From: Straminergon stramineum
Taxonomy: Eukaryota; Streptophyta; Bryopsida; Hypnales; Calliergonaceae
DNA: 64,000 nt
Reading direction: 5' to 3'
Assembly (NCBI GenBank): GCA_963920665.1
Contig: OY987265.1
Span: 33,051,001-33,115,000 of the forward strand
A program made the translations under genes and the position numbers. The notes beneath the pieces were generated by a model that was not told the origin of the DNA, did no database searches, and saw only the letters and a list, made by a program, of their open reading frames with translations. Below, piece after piece: positions 1 to 13,900 of this stretch. How positions within the stretch are numbered: the first letter of the stretch is position 1; every line of letters begins with the position of its first letter.

Positions 1-1014
1 TCTCATGTTTTGGGAGAAGGTGATGGTATGATGAATGGAATGGGATTCTTGCACATAATTACAATCAAATAGGAACATGGGATTGATGGGAAGTTCTTGA
101 TTCTTGACTGTAAAAGTTGACATAGTATTTTTACTATTTTGTGAGAATGTCGTCATGAAATCTACAGTACAACTTGTATTAATGATTTTCATATGAATAG
201 TGGAGAACGAAAAACTAATTATGCCCCAAATACCATATTAATCAAGGAAATTTATTGAGCTTATTTGTCTCAGGTGATTTGCTGCATTGTTCCTCCTTGT
301 ATATAGGATTTTTTAGAATTCTAGCTTTAGCGTAATTTGAAGAAAATTACAATGGATATTGAGGAATTAGGTAGGTTTTATATGTAAGTTGGCCTACTGA
401 TGTTTTTTATGAATTTGAATTTTGACCTCCAAGGACAAGGTGAACCATTTGAAGGTATGGTAATGTGAAGTCAACAAGTCAACATCCACGAAAAGGGGCA
501 TGTTGTATTTGAACCCCTTTTATTCCTTCTTTGGCCAAGTATCTTGAAAGCTTAGAGGAAAAGCTTCGTATAATTAGAACCTCACGATTTTAAAGAATAT
601 GAAAGGAAATATCCAATTGGACAATGATGCTCCACTCTAGTGAGTAGTGACCTAGTTTTCTTCTCAATGCAAGTGAAATTAATTTGAAAAGTTAAACTTT
701 AGGAGCTTTGTTGATTTGATTCATACAAACTATTTTTGGAAGAACTCGAAAAGATCATTCTCGACATGATTTCAGAAATTGGTGCTTTGGTAGAGAGGAA
801 AAAAAGGTAGTATTAAATAAAAATCAATGCCATATGGAATTGCCGTACATAGGTATGCTAGGAAGTCATAGAAGTGGAATGAAAGAAGCAAACCCTAAAC
901 CACTCCATCGTACTTGCCAAAACAACTAGAAACATAGTGTAACTAAAACCTAACCCTTACTTGTCATCTATTATGATGGGAGGTAAGGCTAAATTGCATG
1001 ATTCCTACGAATGT
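1..1014. other. AT-rich spacer, no gene seen
   Basis: No open frame of useful length, RNA gene or clear repeat end is visible. It lies downstream of the broken RING gene, which is on the minus strand. Confidence 0.5.
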
Positions 1015-3660
1015 CTAGTCAATTACATTTGGGTTGTTTTGAGAGCCACTTCCTTCACCTTCTTCGTAGGTCGATGCTTCCCCAACCCCTAGCTTTCGCT
1101 TTGCACGGGTTCGTGAAGCTGGTCCGTCTGCCTTCAAAATTGATTGCAACACGTTGGAGTCTTGTAGAGCTTGGAGGGTCCTTGTTGTTTGCGGAGAATG
1201 TGCTTCCAACAAGTAGTCAAGTGCTTGACTTTGGTAATATGGTCCGTATGTAGAGTCCAGGTAAGCCATACTAGTCAAGTCTTCTAGGGAGGCACTATCA
1301 TCTTGATTAGCCACCCTTTCTCCTTCTAAATTCCAACGGTGTCGTTGCGGATGAGGACCCCACTTGAAGGTTGAGGAGGTCTTGTCCCAATATCCACCAA
1401 GGCATTGGAAGAAGAATGCCCTCCTCCCTTCGTTTTGTGGCCCCTTTCCCATGAGCCTTGGTGCAACTCTGGCAATTTCGTCTGGGTCTGTTTCCCAATT
1501 CAATTGCGAGCTAGCAGGTCCTTTTTCTTGATCATGTTGTCCTTCTCGCCAACTCCAAACCAAATCTCAGCCCCACAAGGTTGTGTCAGCCGTAGTATCA
1601 CATGTGTGTTCCCAAGAAGGAGGCATGTAGGTCGTCAAGTTGAACATGGTATATAGGTGATCATGGAATGGTGCTGAACAAATCACACAACGTCGTCTAA
1701 TCAAGCATTGTGTGATGAGACATTGGGGGTGGTATACATGCGCACAAGATCCTAGTGCCTAACCCCCTTTGGGGCCAAATTGTTCAAGACATATGGGGCA
1801 TTTGGTATGGTCCAAAACAAAAGGTGCAGGCTTGGGCCACAATAGCATTCGTTTCTTCTCTTCTATGTGGCTAGACATTTGGTTTTGGTGGTCCCAACCA
1901 TTTTTGCTCCAATCTATGACCTCCTTTTGTGGCAATTCCACCATGCACATGTTATTGGGAAACATGTCTTCCAACAATGCCCATGACGTTAGTCCATTCT
2001 CACGTTTAGGAGCATTTGCAACAAAGTTTCTAGAAACTTTCTCTAGCTCCTTCGCAACTTGTTGGGATCTATCCACGGAGAGAATGCAGGCGACCTTCCA
2101 ATGGTAGTATGTGGTAGTCAACTCAGCCAACTTTCTTCGAAGCATCTTATTTTCTTCTTGAAGTCCATGGTCTTTCTCCAATTGAATAATTAATGGAACC
2201 ATAGGAAACGAAAGAGAGTCTTGGGTCCCATTGAGGTCAATTGTGTCATTGGTAGTATATCTTGTGACAATAGTAGGAAGTGTATTTGGAATGATGGGGG
2301 AGTGTCTAGTGCGCTTGGCAAGAGGAGAACGCTGAAGGATATGGTTGGTAAGGTCCCCCACAACCTTGTCCACATTTTGGAGGTTCTGCTCAACAAAGGC
2401 GTCATCCATATCCGACAAAGTGAAAGTGTCAGGGTCTTTCTCACGGAGGCGTTGCAGTTCTGTAGTTTGTTGAGAGATGAGTGTATTTTTTTGTTCACAC
2501 TCACATCGCAATTTCCTCATTTCATTCTATAGTGAAGAAATTTCAACATCTTTGGTCTTGAGGAGGTCCAGAGCTTTTGCCAAAGTCATAATGTCATGGC
2601 TTGAGCCCATTGTTGATGGAGAAATGGGAATACGGTTAGTTTCTTCCATAGCCGTGTCCTCATCGGGCCCAAAGTCGAAGATGTCATTTGTGCGCTGTGT
2701 TGGCAGTGATGGGTTAGGAACTATAGTTGGAATCGATGCGGGTCCCACTCGTGTTGTTGAACGCTGTACTCTAGATGGTTGCCTTGGTCGTTGTCCCGTG
2801 GATGTCGCGGGTCCTTCTACAACTTCATTTTGAACCTCATTGGGGCAAACAGATTGCTCCACGATTCGTATGACCCTATGGACGCGCATACCATCAGAGT
2901 CATCATCTTCTTCAGACTCCTCAGTGTCAACCTTAGTGGCAGGGGTTTGCGTTTTGTATGCACTTCGAATAGGACCGAGTCCCCCCTCAGGAAAAGCTAA
3001 AACTCCTTTTGGGATGAAACCACTCTCTGGACGAGTGACATACGTACTTCCCTTGATTGTGCTCCAATCAACCTCCTTGTTTAGAGCGACCTCAGCATAT
3101 GCTCCTCTAGCAAGGAAGAGGGGGACCTCGTTCCTATCTACAAAGGCGGTTTTGTAGAGGACTTGCCACAATTCAATGCATCTTTGAAGGAATGCTGGAT
3201 TCTCACAGTACTTCAAGTTGGCCTTATTGGTGTGCCGATTATAATGATGACGCCATAAAGGAAAGAACTTGCCGATGTGGCACCACTCAATGTAGTCTTC
3301 ATAGGTCTGTATTGTCCAAGGCTCTGGTTCTTCATTCCAACCCTTAAAAGCAAGCTGGGCTTCACTATTGAGCACGTGCAATCGCTTCCAATGAATAGTG
3401 CCCCTACGCTTGCGATGTTTGTCTTTGGCAGCCTTCCGTAATGCCCCGGCGGTCTGTGCAGCTGCGGAGATAAGCAATGCCTTGGCATTGTTAACTCCAG
3501 TGGCCATCAATGATTGTCGTGTCCAAGGCTCAAAAAACTCTTTTGGGAGTTTAGGTGGTCCACAACTACTAAGGTAAGAAGGGTGGATGAATGTAATAAA
3601 TAGTAAATAGTCAAGGTTCACGCATGTAGCCACTAAAGGATACAAGACAAGAAGCCTCAA
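1015..3660 (-). pseudogene. Broken coiled-coil / RING-H2 protein gene of unknown family
   Basis: One reading frame runs from about 3,660 down to 1,015 with no frameshift, but it has three in-frame stops: TAG at 2,529-2,527, TAG at 1,761-1,759 and TGA at 1,569-1,567. The first ATG in the frame is near 3,507. The N-terminal part is basic with a Trp/His-rich stretch, then an acidic Glu/Asp run, then a Gln/Glu/Arg-rich likely coiled coil. A RING-H2 finger follows: CPIC, then CAHVYH..C, then CVIC. The second stop falls inside the finger, between its first and second metal-ligand pairs. A charged tail of about 180 codons comes after the third stop. RING-H2 proteins are usually E3 ubiquitin ligases, but I do not recognise this family. 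It may be a retired host gene or transposon cargo. The third stop could also be the natural end, with the tail being chance open frame. Confidence 0.6.
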
Positions 3661-3699
3661 TGAAAGGTGCCCAAAAGGTCTTGGGCGAGTGGATAAATA

Positions 3700-4045
3700 G
3701 ATGGGGCGAGCGCGGGTGAGAGTTGGTCATGGGGCGCGTGCGGGTGGGCGACCACCGGTTGAACCCGCGGTCTCCAGGGGGCGCGCACGGATCTCGGGGA
3801 GCGACTACGGGTCTGGTAGGGCGCATTCAAGTTCGAGGAGGCGACTGCGGGTCCAGGGGCGCGTGTGGGTCCTGGGAGGGGCGACCTCGGGTACAAAGGC
3901 GCGTGCGGGTCTTTTGGGGGGCGACTGCGGTTACAAGGGCACGTGCAGGTCCTTTGGGGGGCGACTGCAAGTCTTTGGGGTGCGTGCGGGTGCCTTGGGA
4001 GGCGACTGTGGGTCTTTGGGGGCGACCGCGGGTAATTGTGGGGCG
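3700..4045. repeat. GC-rich minisatellite, ~40-bp unit
   Basis: About eight diverged units of 40-41 bp. The clearest starts (GCGCGTGCGG-like) are near 3,859, 3,899, 3,939 and 3,980. Each unit pairs this box with a GGGGGCGACTGCGG-like box. The tract is strongly G-rich on the plus strand in otherwise AT-rich DNA. It sits directly upstream of the broken RING gene (minus strand), so it could be that gene's old promoter region. The long open frames across it on both strands come from the lack of stops in GC-rich repeats. Confidence 0.75.
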
Positions 4046-4094
4046 TTACTTCTCTTTGGGTTCTCACTTCGTGTCTTTGCTTCGCAGCTTGCCA

Positions 4095-4195
4095 CATACT
4101 CGACACCTGCGGTCGCCCACCAGCCTGAACCCGAAGTCACCCTACCCGTGGTCGCCCAAACCCGAGGTCGCCCACACCCGCATGCGCCCCTTTAG
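4095..4195. repeat. Inverted-orientation units of the GC-rich minisatellite
   Basis: Boxes such as GGTCGCCCA and CCCGCATGCGCCCC are the complements of the boxes in the array at 3,700-4,045. The flank is C-rich on the plus strand, so the two parts could pair as a hairpin. Confidence 0.55.
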
Positions 4196-5338
4196 GATGC
4201 TACGTGGAAGACACGTGTCTGCCACATGGCATCCAGGTGGCCTCACGGGCAGGGTAAAATTTTTTTTAAAAGTCAAAGGTAAGTTTGACTCTATTAGACA
4301 GACAAGAGGGTCTACTTGACGTGTTGGACGTCGTGTTCGTCGAGTTGTCGAACTATCCGCCGGAACAACCATGACCAGTATTGATTACAAGGTTGGATTG
4401 TAGTGTGGATGCAAGTGAGGGTAGAGTTGTCTAGAAAAGATACACTGAGGGTCTTTGACTCTATGGTGCAAAGTATAGCAAAATCTCTCTATGTGCCCAT
4501 TTGAAGTAGAAGAAACTATTTGCATAGGATTGTGATTTTCAGAAGATCATGCCTACAAACATGGGGTTAGTGGATATTACCAATTGTCAAAGGTGCAAAT
4601 TAAGAAGAGGTAAACAATCCACACAATTGAAAATTGTTCTCATGATTGTTTGATTGTATTTTGCTAAGCTTGATATCACCTCATACTCGATGAAGATAGC
4701 TTGGTTGTTGTGAATTTTCATTTGGACACAATTCAATTTGGGGAGCATTTCATTGCTTAGTAGGTCATGTATACATTTTTTAGGTCTTAATTGAGTTATA
4801 GTTCAAGATACTTTTTTCATCTTGTTTTCCCAAACTAATTCTTTCATGTTGGACATTTGCACGTATATTTGTACAATTTGTGGAAAAATTTGTATTTTGG
4901 AAATCCATAAATTGGATATCTATCAAGGCCGGTTCACCAACCTCCGTTACGGTTCTAATATTACATAAAAAGATGATCAAATGAACGGCTTATAGCTCCT
5001 CAAAGTCTTAACTCCTTAATGTCCAGATCCACCACCTATTTCAAAGATGTGTTCTAAAATGTTTGATGAATCACAAAAATGTAGATATATAATGAAAAGC
5101 TGTCAATCTCAATTTGTAGATCACATCTATACGGTTGGATCTATCCAAAAATTATTCATAGTTTTTAATTCGTTTTGCAAGGTTATCTTTTGAAATTCAA
5201 TTGAAAGTCCCAAATTAACAATTTTTTATTAAAAATATTTATAATGAATTTGGAAGAATGTGCACTATGAGATGGTATAATTTTTATTATTTGATTTTAC
5301 TTATTTTGGAAAATCATTGTTATGGTCTCACTTTATAA
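4196..5338. other. AT-rich spacer, no gene seen
   Basis: Only short chance frames. Some phrases (for example TTTCAAAGATGT) recur just inside the element at 5,339-5,902, suggesting related repeat debris. Confidence 0.4.
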
Positions 5339-5902
5339 CCCCTAAAGGCCCTCACCCTTCTCCAAATTTGGAGAATTTCAAAGATGTCTTATAAAATGTA
5401 ACTAAGAGGGATATTTTGAACTTGTTGTATGAATAAAAGTTGTACATTATGAATTTCAGATTCTATCCATACGGTTAGATCTATAATTGTTGTTACCAAT
5501 ATTTTTGTATAAAATTTGAAACTTGAAATTCAAAATTATTTTGTAATTTGATTCTGAATAAGATTTTCACAATTTATATATGAAATTTGTTGTGATTTCT
5601 TGAAATGTAACACTCTAAGTGTTGTGATTTTTTGAGATTTTTTGGTTGTTTAATTTTATGAGTTGACTTTTATAAGAGCACTTTTTCATTGAAATCTTCG
5701 AAATTTTGAATGAATCACTACATGAAATGAGGCATAAAAATTTCACAAATCATCCCCTTTCTAATCGGATTACACATGTATGAAGCTAACTTCCCATATA
5801 ATATATATTAAAAATCCACACTTCAAAAAGTCAATGACGGATGAGAAAACTGTATTTGATTATGTACATCTTTCACTTTCTAGATGGTTGGTCGTTTAGG
5901 GG
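5339..5902. mobile_element. Candidate TTAA-type MITE, 564 bp
   Basis: The left tip is CCCCTAAAGG after ATAA and the right tip is TTTAGGGG before TTAA. These match the tips of the ~943-bp elements elsewhere in the window. The left target copy would be mutated (ATAA for TTAA) and the inverted match is only about 8-10 bp, so this is weaker than the longer copies. No coding sequence inside. Confidence 0.45.
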
Positions 5903-7064
5903 TTAAACTAAGAATGAAACTTGATATAAACCAATTTTTTCATTTAAAAAAAATCACAATATCTTATTTTGAAAATCCATACAGTACAAATGGTAGTCAA
6001 CTAACACAAGGACGAAGGAAAATTTGAATGGATGAAAAATTGTATGGAATGTAGTGAAGAGAAGGCTTACAATCTATTTATCGTCTATTATATGGATGTT
6101 GGCATGTCAAAGGATTAAATGTGTAAGAATACATTCAAATACCCTATATATTATATATATCATGTATAATTTAGAGGACTAATTGTAACATTTGAAACAT
6201 GGTATAAAACTATTTATTATAATTAAAACAAAATTTAAATTAAATTTTCTTCAAATTTTTATTCTGTTATAGATATGTATGAGTTTGTTACTGTTATGAA
6301 TGGGACAGAGCCTTGCACTGTTCTCGGGTTTTTTTTCTGCACAAAAATTGGGAGAGAAGGCAAAGGCTATAATTTAGGGTTTTAGATACTTCTACATTGA
6401 TTGCTTCATGTTGTACCAAACTAGATTATGTATACAAAAGATAGATCTTTATTCTAATTATTGAATTGTTGGAAATTGATGTAATGAATCTGAGAATTAG
6501 GTAACAAAGGATGATTGAATTTCACATTAAAATATTCAAAAAAATCATTATATGTACACATTTAAAGCAATTCAAACAACAAGGCTTGAATCAATATTTA
6601 TAACAAATTTCCTCAACTAACCTCACAAGGTATCTAAACATGAGTCACAACCAAAAATATAATTTTTCAAGGCACTTAAATTTGGAATTGGAAAATAACC
6701 TCAAATATACAATTCAAGTGCATTTTTAAGTAAAGAAAAAATAGAAATTGGATATAGAATATGGCCCTTTCAATACTCTATCCAACAAAGGGGGAAGGGG
6801 TTGGAACAATAATTGGCAAGTGCCCTAAGATCACTAACTCAAACTTAGAAGGCCCCTTGTCATATTGCTCAAAGCTTGTTTGAGCAAAAAAATTGCTCCA
6901 AAAAAAATACAAACTCTATTTGTATAGCTTGAGCTTGTTTTTCAAGTAAGGTAGCTATTCAAAATTCTTCAAGGTAGCTTTTGTCAAAGCAAAGCCTCCT
7001 CTCCTTCAATCCAAAGCCACAAAAGCTGTATTTGTTTAAGCTCAACATCAAGTTACCTTGACAT
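5903..7064. other. AT-rich spacer, no gene seen
   Basis: No open frame above 60 codons and no RNA gene recognised. Confidence 0.4.
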
Positions 7065-7315
7065 AAAAGATGTATTTAACCCTTGAACACCAAGCTAGTG
7101 ACTGTGGAAATCAACCATTATGGACCCATGTGACATCTAGTTTAAAAAAAATCAAAAATACTCATTAAGAGTCAAACTACTGTAGAAGATCTCCCCTTTC
7201 CACCCCTAATTCCAAGGATGAATAGTTGCACTTCTGTCCTACACATGAGAATTCCTTGTCATTCATCAAACAAAAAACATCCACATCATCTTTTAGGGGT
7301 TAATTATTGAAGCCT
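7065..7315. repeat. Left arm of an inverted repeat flanking the DCD-kelch gene
   Basis: Read in reverse complement, this stretch matches 15,690-15,940 over about 250 bp. Shared blocks include CCTTGTCATTCATC, GGAGATCTT, GGGGTGGAAA, TAGTTTGACTCT and GTGTTCAAGGGT. A related segment lies at 44,020-44,130, so this is probably an interspersed family with copies in opposite orientation. Confidence 0.7.
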
Positions 7316-7953
7316 AATATCATATACGGAGTACTTCGAAAAGGAAGCCAAGATTTCATAACCGTGTGCACATTCGTGTTGAGACAGCTTTTACATAGTG
7401 ATGACTAGGTGGCTATATCCAAATTGTAGTTTGTAAAAATCTGCAGTTTCTATACAGGTTGGCAATCAAGGACGAAAACATCAAAGTGGAAGTCAATATA
7501 TACAAAGTCTTGAATAAATATTGGTGCTTCAAAGAACCCCTCATTGAATAAATACTGTAATAAAATGTGGCCAGTAATACTAATATAATGAGGATTCCAA
7601 CAAAAGAAAGTAATATGATCTCTCTGAAACCCAAACAGCACAGAAGACTTGCATGCAATAGTGTATGCCAAGCTACATTGCTACCTCGTTCAGTATTTTT
7701 TATCACTTTCCACGACTTATAAGTCGAGCTCATTTCAAGGCTGCAAACGATCGTCAAGAAAATCATACGATGCTTGTTAAATGTTTATCAAGCTGGGGCA
7801 TAAAGCCTAAAATACTCTAGAAGTGCAGATGACACAAGCACCAGGTGGCCCAGGGATCACAATCATCTGTTTTAATGGTCAATGGGAAACAATGACCAAC
7901 GAACTTCAAAACATGCGATAGGAGAAGGGCCCAAAGTTACTGATGATCGTCAG

Positions 7954-10900
7954 TTATATAACTGCGGCCGCAACAAAGTTTCTGTTGATCATGTTACCCA
8001 TTGGTATAGATAGCCATCCTGTTGCTTCACTGAAAGCCTCCATCTGCCAGAGGGATAAAACAACCAAACACCCATGAACCTGTGGACTAGAGAACATCAC
8101 AGCAAGAAGTACATAACGCAAACAAAGCTGAAAGTATTTTAATCAGATTGATGTTGTGTAAAGTTCACCCGTAAGTGCCCAAATGGACGGAAAAGGTCGC
8201 TTCATACCTATCTAAGCAGGGAAAGCCTATTTTTAGATTTTTGAAGATTTTATATTTTCTGGTTGGGAAACGATAGAAGACGGATTTCAGTGCACCTAAG
8301 AATGCATCATTTGGATCCCGTTATGAAGGGTCAAAAGTTTTTTTGGTAGATGTTTTAAAATCGATTCTTCAAGAATAGGTACACATTGATTTAGGAGATG
8401 TACTCACTGTCATCATCTGATTAAGTGGCGCTTTTAGGCACCGGGCACCATTTAGGTGTACCCTACCGTGTAGGAGTTGCAATTAATCATTTAGGATGCC
8501 TCAAGAAGAATTTAAAAACTGTACAAATATAAAGAAGAACAAATATAAATCATAACCTACAATTTCGATCAATAAAAATAAGTTACAATAATCAGCTCTT
8601 CGCATCCAAAGCGAACTCTCTATTTTTAGCTTGGGCATGTAAGGGTTAAGAGGTTTAATGGAGATCATTGAATAAGAAGAGAGAACTCCGTAGAAGTTTA
8701 CCTGCATTTTACTTGTTTGGAAAGATTGATTCATAAATTCCATTCCACCCAGCGTGTAAATTGCATCACCGAAACTCACAGATGCCCCATAAGCGCGTGC
8801 ACTAATCATAGGAGATCCCTGGATGGTCACAAAACAAGCTTCAGTGACTGGAAGCTAGATCTTAACATTTTCTGTAATTGATCCACGCTTCAGAAATAAT
8901 AATAAGATTCCTCTGAAGCTCCGTCGTGATGGAGCTACAACCAACCGTAACTGCCCAAATGGGCAGAAGTAAAGGCATCCACATCCATGGGAGTTGCAAT
9001 AAAACATTTAGGAAGTTTCAAGGAAGGTAACAAAATGTACCAGTAGAAAGAAGAAATCAAATATTATCTAATGATAAGTGTCCTCTTCTTATCAACTGTA
9101 AGCATCCCAAGTGGGCTTAAGCACTAAGGAGTATTGGCTTATCAAGAAAGGAATCAATATTTTCATTTGCAGAAATCACCTATTTTGAGCTACAAGGCTA
9201 CTATCTGAGTATTTCGGTTGCGGATCTTACCGGCATCCACCTATTAGCACGTGGGTCGTAGACTTCTACCGAGTTCAGGAAACCTAAACCGCCATCAAAG
9301 CCTCCAAGCGCATATCTGTACAACGATGTTCACACCTTTTCATACACAAGCATATTGCATAAAATTTACAAATATTGTCCAGTAGCATTAGAGAGATTCT
9401 GGTAGGATGAGCCCTGTAGGCATATTTGACTACAACATAGATGATTTCTCTTACAGATTGTCGCTGAGGCAAGCTGCTGTCAAACTCCCTCGTCGAACGC
9501 TCATGGACGCAATTGCTGTCCAAATACCTTCTCTAGGATCAAACCTTTCCGCACTCCTGCATTTACAATGCGAAACACGTAAATACAAACCCCGAAGATG
9601 TATACGAAATGGGTATGCAAAAGGGCAACTACGTGATCATCTTAGGATATATGCAACTTTCAACAAGAAAGACTAGGGATTGCGCAGGGTTGAAAAGGTC
9701 ATAAACATACGCCAGATAATTTACTCCATCGAAACCACCGAGTGCATAGATGGCCCCATTGAGCTCCGTTGACGCGACACAAAAACGCTGATCCAGAGGA
9801 GCAAGTGCAAGAGTCAAAAATTACCAATAGCGAATGAGGTACGTAATACAATCAAACATCTGCTTCAACATCCTTTGAGGTATAAGTTCCTATGCAGTTC
9901 AGTTCAAGCATATCCAAAACATCATTCAAGAATAAATGCCTATAAAACCCGCTAATGGCATCAATGCTCTAGCAAAACGTAACATGTAAAATGATCCACC
10001 TCCAAAGAACAGTTCAAGAACATCTGAAGTGATTTGCTCGAGTTCAGAAAGAGAAACCGTTCTCTAGTACGAGATAACGCCGTTATGGGTGAGAAAAGTA
10101 CTCTTTCAAGCATCTTTGTTGAGGGAGTCCAAGTACCAACAATCGGATCAAAGCATTCTGTATCATTAAAAGATGTGGAACCATTTCCCCCTCCAAGGGC
10201 ATAAATCTTGTCACGAACAGTTGCCCCTCCTAAGCTCCCACGCTTTATAGCCATGCTTGGACATGTCTCCCATTTATCACTCACGGTATTGTAACGCTCG
10301 ACTGCAAATACATTCAAGAGTTCCAAGTGAGGGGCAAATTTTTGATAGGCCTACCATGTTAACGGATACAAAATCAACGAACCATGCCAGCGTGTCATGC
10401 ACACCATGAAGTCAGAAGGTGAAGATACATACCACAATCAGACCAGGATGTACCATCCCCACCTCCATATAAGTATATACAGCCATGGCAGATACTTGTG
10501 GCTGCGTAGGCCCGACATCCAAGTAAAGGTGCAACATTCCTTAATTGATTTGTCAGTGGCGAATATGCCACAACGGTATCAAGCCAAACATCAGCCAAAC
10601 CACCCAATATGAACAATTCTTGTGGTTGCGGAACCCGTTGCGCTGTTGAGACAGGGTACTTGTCTGCATACGGTCCTGAAGTTGAAAGGTACAACAGCTT
10701 GTTGCTGTGCTCCTGTCCTTGCGAATTTAGTGTCCTAACTTGCAGTCTTAGTTCACTCATCTCCGATTTCAATTTCGAAAGTTCGGCAGCCATGTCCAGC
10801 TAAACCAAATCACCCAACCACAAGTGAGAAGCAGTGCAATGAATATTGTCAGTACCATTCCCTGATGAGAACCAGTGATTCACACTCAATTTACCTTCAG

Positions 10901-13900
10901 CATACCAGTGCTCCGGCTAGAATACATGAAAACAGCAATGTCGGCGCAATAAAACACTCTCCAAGTAGTAACAAGAATACTACGGTACACATAAGAATAC
11001 TAAACCTCTTCCAGTAGCACCACTGCGTAATCAAAAACTGACAGAAACTCTATAATATAGAAATCCAAAACACCTACTTGTGATTGTTCTAGCAGTGAAT
11101 TGGAGGTTTGTAGCTTCTCAATAATCTTCTGTTGTTCAAGTTGCTGATCAGTTCGTGCCCGCAACTCAAGCATTAACTTGTGTAAGTCAATGGATTCTTG
11201 TCGCATCTGTCCAGCAACAAGATCATTCAGAAATGGGTAATATTGATTCAAGGAAAAGAATTACGAAATGGAACATACGTGTCATTAGAGGATACTCATA
11301 AATAGGTAGTTACTTCAACCATATAAAAGGATAACAAACTTTAAATTCGAGAAGCACAAATAAAAAAACTTCGGAAAGCTTTGAAGAAGTAAACAAAGGT
11401 ACCAATAGAAGGAAGAAAGCATACCCTACGTTGTAGGACGCTTGAAAGATGTTTGAACAATGTTCTGAAAGTTACTATACTCAACTACTACACTGATTTG
11501 TCCTAAAAGTGTGTGTTACGATATAAACTTACATATGTTGAAGAGTCTTAACAAATATCATTGGTAAAAATATTCATCTCATTTCGCAACACGCACTATT
11601 AGGACAAATCAGTGTGGCTTTCAAAGTGGATTTTTCTACATTTAGCTTGGGCACTTACGTGCTAAATCAACCACTACCAGAAGTGAGTTGACAGCTCTAC
11701 CTGAGCAATGGTACCAGCGGAGGCTTCCAAATTTCGCTTGAAAGCTGTAGCTGTATTCATATCTACCGCACTAGTTGTGACCCAAAGCCTCTCACGGTCT
11801 TCTCTAAGCAAGGCTTGCTCCATGGCGGCGCTTTCTTTCGCTTGGCGCTCCCAATCAGCAGCAGGCAATCTCATAGAGGTAAGAACCACAGCCACTCCAC
11901 CGCTAGATTCAACGTCATTCTGAGGATTGTATTGAAATCCACCTTGCGAAGTATCTCTCGGCTGAGAATCAACACTAGAGATGTCGAGTCCTTGAAATTT
12001 ATCTAACACCAAGGAGGACTGTTCCTGCTGCACCTCAGCCCGAGAAGGGGCAAGCCTCTGCAACTTCTCTAACACTTGGCGCTTCCTGTCCGCTTTATCC
12101 AATTCTTGCCTATCACTGGAGTAAACGTTGCCAGATTCATTATTCTTTACATCAGACGTTTGGCCCTGGGTGCCTGTTGTGACCCCAAAAGCGGGAAAGT
12201 CTGCCTCTTGACTAACTATAAGTTCTGGGTATTCACTATCGTCACTCGGTCCATCAGAAACCTGTTTTGAGGCATTCAACAGATTTTCAGAGCTATTTCC
12301 AGAAGTTTCCTGCTTGGCTTTACCAGGAAGATGGAAACTAATAGATTTCACATCATCCGCAGTTCCTTTCCTTGTGTCTATAGATCCAACCTTTTGCCAA
12401 GCATTACCTATAGCTGGAGTAAATGTCTTAGGCTTTCCCCAGGCGTCCCCCTCACTCTCTCCAGCTTTCTTCCATCCTTTCACTAAGACTCCAGCTTTTT
12501 GTTGGTAAGAGGCAGCGCTAATTGAGATAGACTTATTAAGGCCTTGCATATTTTTCGTGAAAAGTGCTACCAAATGATCTTTCTGAGAGATTGTCAACTC
12601 AAAAGTAAACTTCACCTCAGCAAAGTAATTATCCAAAATAGCTTCTTTGAAAACTGATTCTGGAAGTGGACTACAACTTTGTCGAATCTTGAATTTAACC
12701 TGACATCAGGAAAAAAAGGTGGTCACTTAGATAATCGAAAAGCTCCTGGAGCAGTCTCATACTTACAAACACTACAAAGATTAATAAGAGAATACAAAAG
12801 GTGTATCATGTATTAATTAATATGCTTAAGGTTCAGTAGCAACTTGAAGAGGCCACATTCGTCTCTACAAAACGTCGCAATAACTACAAACTACGTAGAG
12901 AGACTTTAGCTAATCAGACCAAAATTTCTCGACATGAAACATTTGGGCTGAACACCCTTTCAAATCAATGACCACTATATCTCCTACAATACATAGAACA
13001 GTAAAAAAAGTTGGAAGAAACAATCACCTGAGCTGGAAAATTGGTTTTGCCTTTCCCTTCAGTCCAGGCACTGGGATCTATGTTGAGAGCACCCTCTCCA
13101 ACCGCCTCATAGATTCCATGAAGTAAGCGTCCAGAGTAATTGAACAAGAATAAGCACATTCCGGGTCGAATATGTTGCACATACTTAATATGCTGCATAG
13201 GCAGCCCTGCAAGTGAAAGTACTATAAATACCGAAGCAGACTTAAATCTTAATCTCTAATTAATTCAATAGACAAACAATTCTAAGTCACCTAATCATGA
13301 GTTATTAGAACGACATAAAACAAAGAACTCTCAAAACAGTCAAAAACTAACTACATTTTAACCCCTAAAACACAAAAAATTCGTGATAATAAAACGACCA
13401 AAGCAATTAGATACATTATGAAAAATATAATTTCAGATGGGGATAAGTTTCTATCAGCAGAATCAGCAAAGAACATTGCACGTGATAGTCACTGCATTAA
13501 AACTACAGACTAAAACATACAGATAGCGCGGTTGCTATTATGTGAGTCTAGGATCATGAGGACATGAGCATAGGAGTCCATACACCTATGGTATAGGTGT
13601 CCATATTATAGGTGTAAAATTGTGATTTCTAATAAACGAACAATTGCTTCGGAAATTATAACAGGCTAAGCATTAAGGGTCATTACGAGGTTGCTGAAGC
13701 ACAGAACCCTCAAAACAGTCCAAAACTACCTACATTTTAACCCCTAAAGGACCCCAGATTCATGATAAAAAAGACCAATGCAATTCATTACATTATGAAA
13801 AATATAAAGTTTCAGATGGTGTATTTTTCCTATCGGTAAAATCAGCATAGAAAAAATGCATATGACGGTCTAAAATATTCAAAATTAGACTAAATATAGT

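Noticed and set aside
3657..4319. Long Arg/Gly/Pro-rich frames on both strands
   Set aside because: They lie in a GC-rich minisatellite that lacks stop codons by composition.
7413..7766. 117-residue hydrophobic frame on the minus strand
   Set aside because: Located 3' of the DCD-kelch stop, AT-rich, no family motif and no splice context; probably 3' flank.
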